64,000 nt of DNA from Erpobdella octoculata (Eukaryota; Annelida; Clitellata; Hirudinida; Erpobdellidae): the NCBI GenBank assembly GCA_963978895.1, contig OZ022242.1, positions 38,754,179 through 38,818,178 of the forward strand, read 5' to 3'. The notes below the pieces were generated by a model, which was given only the letters and a program-made list of their open reading frames with translations, had not been told where the DNA came from and ran no database searches. This document shows positions 48,105-59,083 of this stretch, piece after piece. Position 1 is the stretch's first letter. Each line of letters starts with the position of its first letter. A program made the translations under genes and the position numbers.

Positions 48105-48549
48105 GATCTAGTAGTCTAGATCATGAGCCCGGTCGGGTCAGTGTATAAGTGCAGACAAGCAAAAAATGGCGTTGTTACGTGTAAAAATGTATAATTTAAA
48201 ATTGAAATGAAGAAAATAAAATTGATTGGTTTTAAAAAGTCAGCGAAAAAATATTCCCGTTAATCAAATTGCGTGTATAAAAGTGACGAACCAAAGACGT
48301 AAACATAAACTAGTTTTTTTTTTATTTACCCAAATAACTTTTTTTTATTATTTATTAAAGATTTTGTACATAGATGATAAAACATAAAAAATCGTTTAAA
48401 TACTACGTTTACATTTAAATTTCAATTTAATCACCCATCGCTTATTCTTTTCCGGAAAATTATTAAGTATATCTACTTCCGCAGGAATTAGTTGCCCTAA
48501 ATTCGTTCAGCAATTATCGAGTTATTTTCTACTTTATTACCTATTAACT

Positions 48550-48720
48550 AACCATGTCACGAGTGCCAAAGCCTTTGGTGAACTGGTTACTCAGATCAGC
48601 CCACAATCCCCTCCTTAAAGTATAATAACCTCCGATATTCAACCTCTAAAAGACGTTTGATCACGTTTTGCTCAATTTCACATGTCTGCTTGACAGCACG
48701 CAGGCAAACCACTTCTCGAT
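48550..48720 (-). CDS. orphan coding-like exon(s)
   Basis: Two overlapping candidate frames. One, after CTTTTAG at about 48,642, reads RLNIGGYYTLRRGLWADLSN and ends TRDMVS-stop near 48,546. The other reads REVVCLRAVKQTCEIEQNV upstream and could be the same exon unspliced. The RLNIG start after an acceptor resembles the exon near 35.75 kb. Function unknown. Confidence 0.22.
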
Positions 48721-49870
48721 GAATAAGATTGTATACATAGAAAAAAAATTGTAAATGCAAACTGGAAAGAGTCACTAGAATCAGTGTCTCTATGTACATC
48801 AATTCACCACCAAGTGTTCTGGTGTTACAGTTATTACTTATTTTTAAGCTTTTTCTTATAAACTTGAATAAGCAGAAGAAGTTAAACATTGACAGACGAC
48901 CAAATTGCAAGGGCTAGGGAATGGATTTTTAAAAAGTACAGAGCTAAGTAGTTTGAGAACAAATTTTTTCAAAACTGAGCTTTTTAATAATTTCTTAACC
49001 AGTTTTCTCTTAAAGATAATATATTAACCAGAACGTTTGTGGTCAGTGTTGTGCGCGGTTGTGCTTAAAAGAGTTTATTCAAGATATTAACGCTAATAAA
49101 CCCAATAAATCGCACTTATTTATTTTACTGGCTAGCTTAATTTATAAATCATTAATAAAATATGTTTTTTATATTTTCGTTTTTTTAAACTTTTTTTTAC
49201 ATTCTTTGACTAGGTATCAAAAATTAATTTTTGTTTACAATTTTCTGGCTAGCGACGTTTAGCGTTCAAAATTATTGGGGGGATTCTTTGCACCGTTAAT
49301 TTTTATAATATTAATTAAATTATCTGCTAAAAATCTTTTCTTATATTTTTTTTTGTAAACGTATTTTTTCATGTAAAACGAATTTAAAACCGGTGCTGTG
49401 TATATCTATAATTATATAATATATATTCATTATATTGGAACAAAATTAAGTAAGAACCAAGCAGACGCTGTCGTCTCTGTTCAGTTTTCTGCTTTTATTC
49501 TGTCTCCGTCGTCTACTCCTCTTGTCAAGTTTTTATAGTATTATTATATTAGCCACGGTGGAAAAGCAGGCCGTCAAACCATCACTAACATTACTCTGTG
49601 TCACTTGTAAATTACTGTTGTTCAGTCTCAGCAGGTAAAAAAAAGAGACTTTTTTAGAGTCATACTTGAAAAACATTATTCAATAATACAATAAGGATTA
49701 TTGTATTGTATATTTTTATGTTTATTGTTATTTGTATATTATTATTTTCTGTATATTTGTTATTTCATTGTACACACACATAATTTTATATTATAAATTA
49801 ATATTATCGTACAAATAAACACATTTCTACTCAACAGGGTAGGTGTCGTGTCATTTCATGAGATGCAACA
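48721..49870. other. AT-rich upstream region of the ankyrin gene
   Basis: No array over 40 bp and no supported exon. AACAGGGTAGG at 49,835-49,845 could be an acceptor for a 5' UTR exon just before the ATG at 49871. Confidence 0.45.
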
Positions 49871-52800
49871 ATGACTTACGCTGATGAACTAAAAGCTGCC
49901 ATTCGGGCAAAAAATCTCAAAGCTGTGAAGGAACTCTTGAATGGAAGAATGCCCAGTGTTGTTTACAAGGTTTTTGGAGGATTGTTACTTGATTGCAATA
50001 ATTTATGATAATTTATATTATCAATGAATATTTAGTTGTTTTTTTATACCATTTAAGAAATTCAAATTATAATTATTTAAAATTAATCTATATATATAAA
50101 AGAGCATGTCCTGACTGACTGACTGACTGACTGACTGACTGACTGACAGATGACTGACTGATAATCAACGCCGAGCTCAAACGCCTCATCCTAGGAACGT
50201 GAAATTTGGAACTTATATTACTTTTATAGCGTAAACATCCGCTAAGAAAGGATTTTTGAAAATTTTGCTCCTGAGGGGAAAAAACTGAAAAACAAACTTT
50301 TTTCTAAAACATTGTATATCTCAAAAACCAAAAATGAGGAGATTTTGAAATTTGGTATATAGATTCTTTTTGAAAAATAAAAAGATACGTGTTTCACCAT
50401 TTTTTGAAAATTCGGTTTCCCGAACCTCAAATGTGGGTTGGAAAATTGGGTTATTTGGTTTTTAAAGTAGCTTCTACTCAAAAACTGTTAATGCTACAAG
50501 AGTAAAAATTAGTATTTAGTTTCTATTTCAAAAAGTAATGAAATACGTGTTTTAGCATTTTTTGAAAATTTGATTTCCAGGACTTCAAATGTGGGGTGGA
50601 AAATAGGGTTATTTGTTTTTTAAAGTAACTGCTACTCAAAAACTGTAAATACCACAGATTTAAAAATTAGTATTTAGTTTCTATTCTAAAAATAAAGATA
50701 TACGTGTTTCACCATTTTTTTTATAAATTTGGTTTCCAGAACATTAAATTTGGGCTGGACAATAGGATTACTTGGTTTTTAAAGTAACTGATACTCAAAA
50801 ACTGTAAATGCTACAAAAGTAAAAATTAGTATTTAGTTTCTACTCTAAAAATAATGATATACGTGTTTCACTATTTTTTGAAAATTTGGTTTTCAGGACC
50901 TCAAATGTGGGGTGGAAAATTAGGTTACTTGGTGTTTAAAGTAACTGCTACTCAAAAACTGTAAATGCTACAAAAGTAAAAATTAGTATTTAGTTTCTAC
51001 TCTAAAAATAAGGATATATGAAATTTTGGTTTTCATGATCTCAAATGTGGGGTGGAAAAAGGTTTCTTTGGTTTTTAAAGTAACTGCTACTCAAAAACTG
51101 TGAATGCTACAGATGTCAAAATTAGTATTTAGTATTTACTCTAAAAATAATGATATAACTGTTTCAACATTTTTTAAAAATTTGGTTTCCAGGACTTCAA
51201 ATGTAGGGTGGAAATAAGGGTTATTTGATTTCAAAATAACTGCTACTCAAAAACTGTAAGTGCTAAAAATGTAAAAATTAGTATTTTGAAGTTTTGTGCC
51301 GGTTAAAAGTAGCTAAGTCCAGTTTATCACCGGTTGGGCCAAGCCGTTGTTTTAGAGTCTTCACACGGGCCAGGCCAAACCTTAAATCAAAGTGGGACGG
51401 GCCGAGGTTTTTCACCAAGTATATAGATATTTTAGTGATTTTAGGGTCTTCAGTTGGGCCGGGCCAAACCTGAAGTCCAGGTGGGACGGGCCGAAGTTTT
51501 TCATCAAGTATATAGAACTTCTAGGCCTGTAAGAATGGGCCGGGCCTAATTCAAACGGGCTGTTCCGGGCCAGGAGTTTAGGTTTTTAAAACGGGCTGGG
51601 CTAAGTTGTCGACGGGCCGAGCCGAGACCTAAAAAATTGATCTCTACTATGGATGCACGGTTCAAACTCTCTAATTTCATGCGAGCGAAGCCGCTACGGG
51701 CACTGCTAGTGTTCCATATATTGAATGCGTTATAATGTCGTATGTACTTTACTTTTTAACCGACATTTTGTTTGCTAGTCGCGCTGCTGTTTCGGATTAA
51801 ATTTTCGTAGCCAAGAAAAGGCCTGCATCTTATAATGAGCTAAGAGTTGACTTTCGGCTGCTCATATCGACAGTGACTTTTATCCACCTATGGCCATCGA
51901 ATTGTTACCTGGATTTCTGCTGGTTCTTAAGCTATCGAGGCATTGATTAACGTAACACCTGTAATTACAGGTGCTACTTGTGTCGAGGTCGCGGAAAACT
52001 CCGTCTCGAACGAAGTTTAATTTCATTTTTTCTTAACAGGATGAAAGCACTCCTCTTCACGTGGCTGCAGTCGTGGGTGACCTCGACATTGTCTACGCCC
52101 TCATTAAAAGCGGTTACTCGGTCACGACAAGAAACAAGGTAGTCGAATAGTTTTATTGGTTTTTTTTGCGTACTTCATCTTCCTATCTTTTCTTGTAAGA
52201 CTTGTAAGAGGGTCGCGCATATTCTCTACATCACATGTGATATATATATATTTCTTTAAAATTAATAGCATATTCTACATCACATGTGATATATATATAT
52301 TTCTTTAAAATTAATAGCATATTCTACATCACATGTGATATATATATATTTCTTTAAAATTAATAGCATATTCTACATCACATGTGATATATATATATTT
52401 CTTTAAAATTAATAGTTTCAATTTTTTTTAATAAAACAATAAATTTTCATCTTTTTCTCACTCAATAACTGCAGAACGGTTACACCCCCCTGATTGTTGC
52501 CTCGGCCAAGGGTCACGCGAACGTCGTCAAAGGGCTTCTGGTCTACGGTTCGTACCCTGACGAGCAAGACAACGTGAGTGTTGACCTCTTTCCGAGAAAT
52601 GAACTTGAGATGTTGATATTTTAGGATTTTTAGTGCGATCTCTAAAATATTCATTCATTCATTTATTCGTTCATTCATTTATTCATTCATTCGCCATGTG
52701 TGTGGAATCCACTACCTCCCGACATAAGAGCTACTGAGTCGACGGAACTTTTCAAGAAGAAATTAAAAACTTATTATTTTAAAATATTTTCGGGGACTTT

Positions 52801-55800
52801 CGAAAGCGCCTCAGCTAATCTTGGCGCTATATAAATACACTTATTATTATTATTATTTCTTTTGTGTATTAATGCATAAAAAAAGATGCGAATGCGCTCG
52901 ACCTAAAGTGGCAGTCTGCCCTGGATCGTGGGCTTGTGGAAAGGCTAGATATACGGAGAAGAAAAACGTCCGACCCTCGCTAGCTTAGCGTGGAATAGGG
53001 ACGTTTTAAAAATAAACGGTGACGACGATTATTTATTAAACGACAGTGCGGCAACACTGCGATCCACGGAGCCGCCTGGAACGGATACAGTCGCTGTGTC
53101 GAGCTGCTGACGCATTACTACGCCCGTGTCGACGTCACTAATAAAGTTAGATGATGAATGTTAAGGCATTTATGTTTTATAAATTAATGTTATGATAATG
53201 ATGATGATTGTGATGTTGATGATGATGTAATATGGGGGTGATGTTGATGATGATGATGATTAGGATATCACTAATAAAGTTAAAGATTTTTTAGTTACAA
53301 GATGTGATGGTGAATGAACGTTGGGGCATTTATGCTTTATAAATTAATGTTATGATAATGATGATGGTAGTGGTGATGATGGCGATGATGATGTAATATG
53401 GGGGTGATGCTGATGATCCTGGAGATTTTTTTTTATATAGTCACCTCATCACATATTGTAATCACCACTGTTTTCATCATCATCATCATCATCACCTTCA
53501 TACGATTTTTAGCTCGGCTTCACTCCCCTTCACTCCGCCGCCCTGCGAGGTCACAACCAGTGTGCAAGAGTTCTTCTCTTCGCCGGCTCCCAGAGCTCCG
53601 TAAAGGACAACGTGAGTTTTAACGGAATCTCGACATCGCTGTTTTGTTACGCATAACAGAAATTTAAAGAAAAAAAAACAACTCAGAATAAGTGTTTCTA
53701 TGGTTACCTTATCACCTTTTAAATTTCTATAGTTATAATATTTACCTTGATGATGTTTTTTTACGTAATCCTTTAGAAGAAGGTCGCTTGTTACATATTG
53801 ATGAGTTGTTGTCGTGGTTGCAAATGTGTTTGTCATCGTCGTCACTATTTTCACCGTTGTTTACCCACACACAAGTAGCGCACAAACACACAAGCAACGT
53901 ACAAACAGACACACAAGCAACGCACAAACACATTTCAAGTACATACAAGCACCACACGCGCACACACACACACATACAAGCACCACACACACACGCACGT
54001 CTTTATCCCGCTGCAGTGCGGGGAAACTCCGCTCCACACGGCAGCCAGGCACGGACACGCCGGAGTAACTCAAATATTGATCAATGCGAATGCCAAGGTC
54101 GACGCCAAGAACAGGGTGAGCTAGTATTATTACCATTTTTGGGCATATTTTCACATCGTTTACTTTTTGGCCAGTTGGCAGTATTAAGCATGTGTTGTTT
54201 TGTATACGTTAGAGAATAGTTTCTCATCGATGTGACTAATAAAAAGAGATGTTTTCGTTTTTTTTTTTTTTTAATCTTTTCCTTACCTGTCGTCCGCATC
54301 AGAATATGGAAACCCCTCTGCACATCGCCGCCATACGGAAGGGATTCAAGGTGGCCAAGCTGTTGATCGAGGCCGGGGCGAAGAAAACGTCCAAAAATAA
54401 AGTTTGTTTGTTTGTTTGTTTATCATCTTTGTTATTTATCGATTTTTTAAAAGTAAACTGAAGTCTTGAATCTAAAATTATGTTATCATAATCAATGACA
54501 TTATCATAATTAATGACATTATCATAATCAATGAAATTATCATGATCAATGACATTATCATAATCAATGACATTATCATAATCAATGACATTATCATAAT
54601 CTGATAACATTTTATAACGTCAACAACAACAATAAATCACATAGCAAGGTGAAACGCCGTTCGACGTTGCAAAGAAGTCCGGAGCTGAAGAGTTGGCGGC
54701 TCTTCTCGGATCCACCGGTTCAGATCGCAAGGTCAGTCGGTTGGTGATTGATTTTTATTCAGACCGGTTTTGTCTAGACTAGACGGGGGGGGGGGGGGGT
54801 GTAGTAAGGTCAGGTACCGTTGCTATCCCCATGCCTAAGCCGCAGAGGTACGGACTGCTTAAAATCACAGTGGTCTCGTGATAGTCATTTTTTTACGTAT
54901 GGTTTTGTGTCGTATCTACTTTAGAGACTAATTTATTTATTAATAAATAAAAAGAGTATTTTAAATTAAAATTCGGTATTAAAAAAAAAAATGTATTATT
55001 TACGATAGAAATAAAAGTGTTCGTCATGTATGTTTTTTCGTCACCAGTTCCACGAATTGATTCTCGACTTCTTCCGACCGAACGCCACCAGGAGGAGGAG
55101 GAAGAAGAAGGAAGAGATGGACGTGAACTGCCAGATGAGCGTGATCAGCTCCGTCGCCGGATCCGTCGGGAACTTGACGTCCAATCAGGTTGTCTCCTGT
55201 TCTCCTTTATGTCTTTAACCCGTTAACGTTTACGGTCACGAAAATGCAGAGTATTTCAATGAAAACTTTAGTATTTCTGCACGGTAGCCGTTTGAGCAAA
55301 TCGGTAAATGAGAAAAAAGAGCAAAAAATTTCTATTGTGTTCATGTTCATGTTTTTTTTTTTCAAACCTTGCAGGAAAACGTCTTGGAGGAAGGCACCAT
55401 GAACCGCCAGGCTGTGACGGATTTCAGGAACGTAGGCCCCCCTGCGGTTACGGCTAGAAGAAGGGCAACCATGGGTCAGTCCATGTACCAGATTTCGCCC
55501 TCTTCGGATTATGTGATGAGCAATTCGCAATCGAACGTGGTCTACGGTTACAGCAGTCCTAGCGGTTACTTCTATCACAATCAACCGGTATACCACCAGA
55601 ACGACTGTGCCTATGGCTGTAATGCATGCGGCCCGTCGGCTGCAAACGGGGGCGGTCAGAACAACGAATTACCCACGAGTAATACTCGTTATCTTCGGGA
55701 AAATATTCACGGGATACCGTATTCCCAGTTGCAGGAACAATGCAGATGGGGTTCGTTGTACGAAATTTATTGCATGCTTATTCTTCTGCTTCGATTCTGC

Positions 55801-56386
55801 ATCCAAAATTTTCAGTTTTGAAAACACGTAAACTGCTCTCGCTCTTTCTTGCAGGAAATAACTACGACGAAAACACGATTCCTCGCGACGGAACGAACGA
55901 GCGTCGACGTCACGTCAGGCAGGTCAGTAGACGTTTTCGGGCGTGTTTTATTATTTAACTATAACGCGTGGGGCTCGCAGCGGAGCCTGTCGGATGACAA
56001 GAGCAAAAAATAAAAACAAGTTTTGAAATCTACGTAATAATTTTACTATCGGCTACAAAATAAGTATCTCCTTATAAAAAATATCTTTCGTAAAAACTGG
56101 ATTTGAAATGTATACTACAGATTTACTAATTTTTTTTTTCTTTAAGGTTCCACCACCTGCATCTACCGTCACGAACCGTCAGAGGAATGCGCCGAACAAT
56201 GCGTACCGCCAGCAAACCAATGACTCTAGTGATGACTATGACGTGGTTAGCGATTGTGATGATTCTCATGACGGATGTCGTTTTTACGAGGGAGTCTGTG
56301 TCGCCCCGTTGTGTCGTCTAGACGAAAATTCGACAAAATGGCCGAAAAAACCTGACCACCTCTTAAGAATGTTACAGTCGTTGTAG
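49871..56386 (+). CDS. ankyrin-repeat protein, possibly Diversin/ANKRD6-like (short 3' form)
   Basis: Exons 49871-49969, 52040-52138, 52475-52573, 53047-53145, 53513-53611, 54017-54115, 54303-54401, 54645-54731, 55048-55188, 55375-55750, 55855-55922 and 56147-56386 give about 534 aa. The first seven are each exactly 99 nt, phase 0, and each corresponds to one 33-residue ankyrin repeat (for example ETPLHTAARHGHAGV, ETPLHIAAIRKGFKVAKLL). The eighth is partial (GETPFDVAKKSG). A basic RRRRKKKEEMD stretch and a Tyr/Ser/Asn-rich tail follow. Repeat number and words such as KVAKLLIEAGA recall ANKRD6/Diversin, a cytoplasmic planar-polarity and Wnt adaptor; this is similarity by eye only. The last exon ends HLLRMLQSL before TAG. 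Confidence 0.72.
50270..51300. repeat. 157-bp minisatellite inside the Helitron
   Basis: About six diverged units. The word AAATGTGGGGTGGAAAATAG recurs at about 50427, 50588, 50745, 50902, 51042 and 51198 (spacing mostly 156-161, once 140). Each unit also contains ACTCAAAAACTGTAAATGCT. Confidence 0.8.
51290..51640. repeat. GGGCCGGGCC-type repeat, internal tandem copies
   Basis: Three degenerate units (GGGTCTTCAGTTGGGCCGGG, AGGTGGGACGGGCCGA, TTTTTCACCAAGTATATAGA) related to 34,795-34,985. Confidence 0.65.
52215..52415. repeat. 49-bp minisatellite
   Basis: Four near-perfect copies of a unit containing CATATTCTACATCACATGTG and ATATATATATTTC-TTTAAAATTAATAG, in an intron of the ankyrin gene. Confidence 0.92.
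52640..52860 (+). mobile_element. 3' fragment of a non-LTR retrotransposon (CR1/L2-like)
   Basis: A short frame reads VWNPLPPDIRATESTELFKK then KLKTYYFK, typical of the end of a LINE reverse transcriptase ORF. It is followed by a short 3' UTR with GGCGCTATATAAATACACTT and an ATT tail. A similar GCGCTATATAAAT...AATAAT end lies at 59,025-59,073. It is a dead 5'-truncated copy in an ankyrin-gene intron; ATTC repeats precede it. Confidence 0.65.
53150..53512. repeat. GATGAT-rich intron with a partial duplication
   Basis: Two related blocks (AATTAATGTTATGATAATGA, GATGTAATATGGGGGTGATG) are about 170 bp apart, plus TCATCA triplets before the acceptor at 53512. Confidence 0.6.
54480..54605. repeat. 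18-bp minisatellite
   Basis: About seven copies of CATTATCATAATCAATGA in the intron after the 54,303-54,401 exon. Confidence 0.92.
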
Positions 56387-56621
56387 GAATAACTAAAAAA
56401 ATAAATAATAACGATAATAAGGGAAAACAATAATAATAATAGTAATCATAACTTTATTCATTTTCATTTTACTTTAAATTTTATGTTTCCACGTAAAGCT
56501 AGCTGCTGGTCTGTTATGTAAGCGGCACTAAGAAATGACTGCTAATAAATAAATAAAGAAATAACAATAATAAATAATTAATAAAATATGGAGGCTGATA
56601 TTGTATGGAATTCGTTTACAG

Positions 56622-57758
56622 GAAAGACATCCTCAACATATACCCCTCGAACCCAGAGTGATCACCACTGACTACCCGCAGGAACCGCACCATCACTGGG
56701 GGGGTGCCCGACCGAAACAGTACATCATCCCTGCAAAGTCGAAGCAGGAACCACACCATCACCGGGGGGATGCCCGACCAATTGAGCACCATCCCGCAAC
56801 ATCGAATATACAGCCTCTCGAGTCCGCGTACGTCGATCCAGACTCGTCCAGGGGCAATGACTTCAGCTGCGGGTTGCAGAAAACGATGTCGGAAGAGACC
56901 TTGACCTCCACCGTGAGAGGTTCGAGTAACGCCAAGAGAAAATACGTCATCAGATATTCGTTTTATAAAAGCAAAGATCGACGTCGTTCCGGAAAGAGAC
57001 CGGGTACGTCGAGTAGGAAGGACGTACCCCCCGGATCCAAAAATAAGGTTCGACCCGCGGCCGACGCAGAGGACTCCAATGGAAGGAGTCGGAGTAAGAC
57101 CGGGTTGCATCAATCGAAAAGTCACGACATCTTGAACAGGCGTGGGGATTCAAAAGCAGTCGAGGTAGACGAATCTGTGTTTAATAATGCCGTCACCTCT
57201 TGGCATCACGACCCGAAGTCGTCTAGCGTCAGCAGCGGAGATGAAGTTATAAGAACTAAATCACCTGTAGAGATTGTGGAGACTTCTTCTAGATGTAACA
57301 CCGGAAATTTTCCACTCACAAGCCTGGAAGGAAGTCCGAGAAAAAGTTCCGGCTCTGGAGAGCAGCAGAATTCCAAGACCACTGAAAGTGCCTCCGTCGG
57401 TGGTGCCTGCGGTACGGCCTCTAACGTGACGGGTTGCGACCACAGCGGGGACAGCGCTCCACCGACTATAGCGCCCCCCGTAAACGGGACGCCCGCCTCC
57501 TTGAAATTCAACAACAGGCAATTTCCAAGGATGACCTCGACTCCGAACGTGAGTAGGCAACCGGACGGAGAATTTGTTACCCACGAACAGGGAGCCTCGT
57601 TCCCCCCCGCAGAAACGCGGCGATCCGCACCGCAAAGGGGGCAGTCGTCATTGGCTTTAGAATCGGCTAGCTTGCCGGGGCGGAGCTCGCAGAATGACGA
57701 CAAGAACGGGAGCGGTAACGGGGGAGGTAATGACGTTAGCAGAGTGACGTCTGTATGA
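56622..57758 (+). CDS. alternative long 3' exon of the ankyrin gene
   Basis: After TTCGTTTACAG, a 378-residue frame opens in phase 0, matching the phase-0 donor at 55922. Skipping the 56147-56386 exon would give a protein of about 833 aa. It begins ERHPQHIPLEPRV, has two PQEPHHHW/KQEPHHHR-like repeats, a basic KRKYVIRYSFYKSKDRRRSG region, SKTGLHQSKSHDILNRRG, and a Ser/Pro/Gly-rich disordered tail. It ends VTSV, a class I PDZ-ligand form. GC is clearly higher than the flanks, which supports coding. It could instead be a separate gene lacking a visible promoter. Confidence 0.6.
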   Translation, partial: ERHPQHIPLEPRVITTDYPQEPHHHWGGARPKQYIIPAKSKQEPHHHRGDARPIEHHPATSNIQPLESAYVDPDSSRGNDFSCGLQKTMSEETLTSTVRGSSNAKRKYVIRYSFYKSKDRRRSGKRPGTSSRKDVPPGSKNKVRPAADAEDSNGRSRSKTGLHQSKSHDILNRRGDSKAVEVDESVFNNAVTSWHHDPKSSSVSSGDEVIRTKSPVEIVETSSRCNTGNFPLTSLEGSPRKSSGSGEQQNSKTTESASVGGACGTASNVTGCDHSGDSAPPTIAPPVNGTPASLKFNNRQFPRMTSTPNVSRQPDGEFVTHEQGASFPPAETRRSAPQRGQSSLALESASLPGRSSQNDDKNGSGNGGGNDVSRVTSV

Positions 57759-58065
57759 ATGTCACTACTCAGAATATGTGTATGAATGTCACTCAGAATA
57801 TATGTATGAATGTCACTCAGAATGTGTGTATGAATGTCACTCAGGGTGTGTGTATGAATGTCACTAAAATTATGTGTATCAATGTCACTAAAATTATGTG
57901 TATTTATGTCACTAAAATTATGTTTATTAATGTCACGAAAATTATGTGTATTAATGTCACGAAAATTATGTGTATTAATGTCACTCGGAATATGTGTATT
58001 AATGTCACAAAAATTATGTGTATTAATATTACTCAAAATATCTGTGTGAGTGTCACTCAGACGAA
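57750..58065. repeat. 24-bp minisatellite overlapping the stop codon
   Basis: About 13 copies of TGTATGAATGTCACTCAGAA-TATG and variants. The TGA stop of the 56622-57758 exon lies in the first unit. Both strands are open across it; neither is likely protein. Confidence 0.9.
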
Positions 58066-59083
58066 TCCCACCAAGAAATAGGTGTTTACTTTGAATGGTT
58101 AAAGATTTGAAACGCGTCCGTTGTTGTACTTTCCGACTGATATTTAATTTTGTTTTATTTGTTATTTAAACGGTGTAATTAATTTTCATGCGTTTGTATC
58201 GGTCTTTATTTTATCCGCCCCCGCGCGTGTCACATTTTTTCGTTTTCGTAATCAGTCGTGTCACGCGTGAGCTTTATAAAACAGGATTGTCGTTGTTGTG
58301 CGACTTACTCCACGACAAAAGTCATTATCAATCGAAGACTTATTTTGGATCGGCTAGTCCCATTTGTGTCAGCTTCAACTTTGATAGTCTCAGTTTATCT
58401 ATATATATATATTTTTTGTGACGTTATGTATAATCAAAGGACAGTTTGTTTTCAGTGTTTTATACTTGTCGCTGATCTCAGTGATCTCCTTCTGTTGTTT
58501 ATTTTCGACGATATTAACGAGCAATCGTGGCTGGTATCTCGCCAGAGTATTAGAAACAAGTTTTAAGCAGGGACGTTGTTAGTCTATTTTGACAGTTTTT
58601 AGGATCGTGCTTCCAAGCGATGCGTGCCTTGCTGACAATTTATTGCTTTCGTGGCTCGAGTGACGTTCGTCCGAACGTCTTTTTTTTGCGACATTATTTT
58701 TAAAAACCGTTTTTAGATTTTCTGTTTTGACAGACAAAAAAGATCGGTCGTTCCTTAACGTAGAGTACGGATTTGATGATCATCAGTTCTTTGTAAAGTT
58801 TTTTCTTCTAGAAAATGCATGATTAAGTGCCTTCTTCGATCTTCCGATATTAATTCTTTATAGCAAGATGTGTTTTTGTACTCTATTTGTTTAAAGAGTA
58901 CAGTTTTGTTGACATCGAGAATTTATTTGATTTAATTAGCAAAAAAAAAACAAAGTGAAATATTCAATTAATCTTATATTCTGACTTAATTTTGCAACTG
59001 TTCTGTTAAGCGGCTTCTGCTGCTCACCGCGCTATATAAATTATAAATTTCGATTTTAATAATAATAATAATCTATAAATTTT
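58066..59083. other. intergenic region with LINE-like 3' end
   Basis: Mixed-composition sequence, probably the 3' UTR of the ankyrin gene. Near 59,020-59,073, CACCGCGCTATATAAATTAT plus an AAT tail resembles the LINE end at 52.8 kb. Confidence 0.45.

Larger units (their letters stand above)
50087..51709 (+). mobile_element. non-autonomous Helitron
   Basis: Starts TCTATATATATAAAAG after an A and ends in GCGAGCGAAGCCGCTACGGG, CACTG, CTAG followed by T. That fits Helitron rules: 5' TC, 3' CTRR preceded by a short GC hairpin (AGCG-AAGC-CGCT), A/T host site, no target duplication. Inside are CTGA repeats (50112-50150), about six copies of a 157-bp minisatellite (50270-51300) and a GGGCCGGGCC-type segment (51290-51640). 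It has no Rep/helicase frame, so it would depend on another element. It lies in intron 1 of the ankyrin gene. Confidence 0.72.

Noticed and set aside
53692..54219. His/Thr-rich plus-strand frame
   Set aside because: It overlaps the AC-repeat intron and reads the ankyrin exon in the wrong frame.
57206..58036. Minus-strand DINTHNFSDI repeat protein
   Set aside because: Antisense of the 24-bp minisatellite and of the ankyrin long exon; no independent support.
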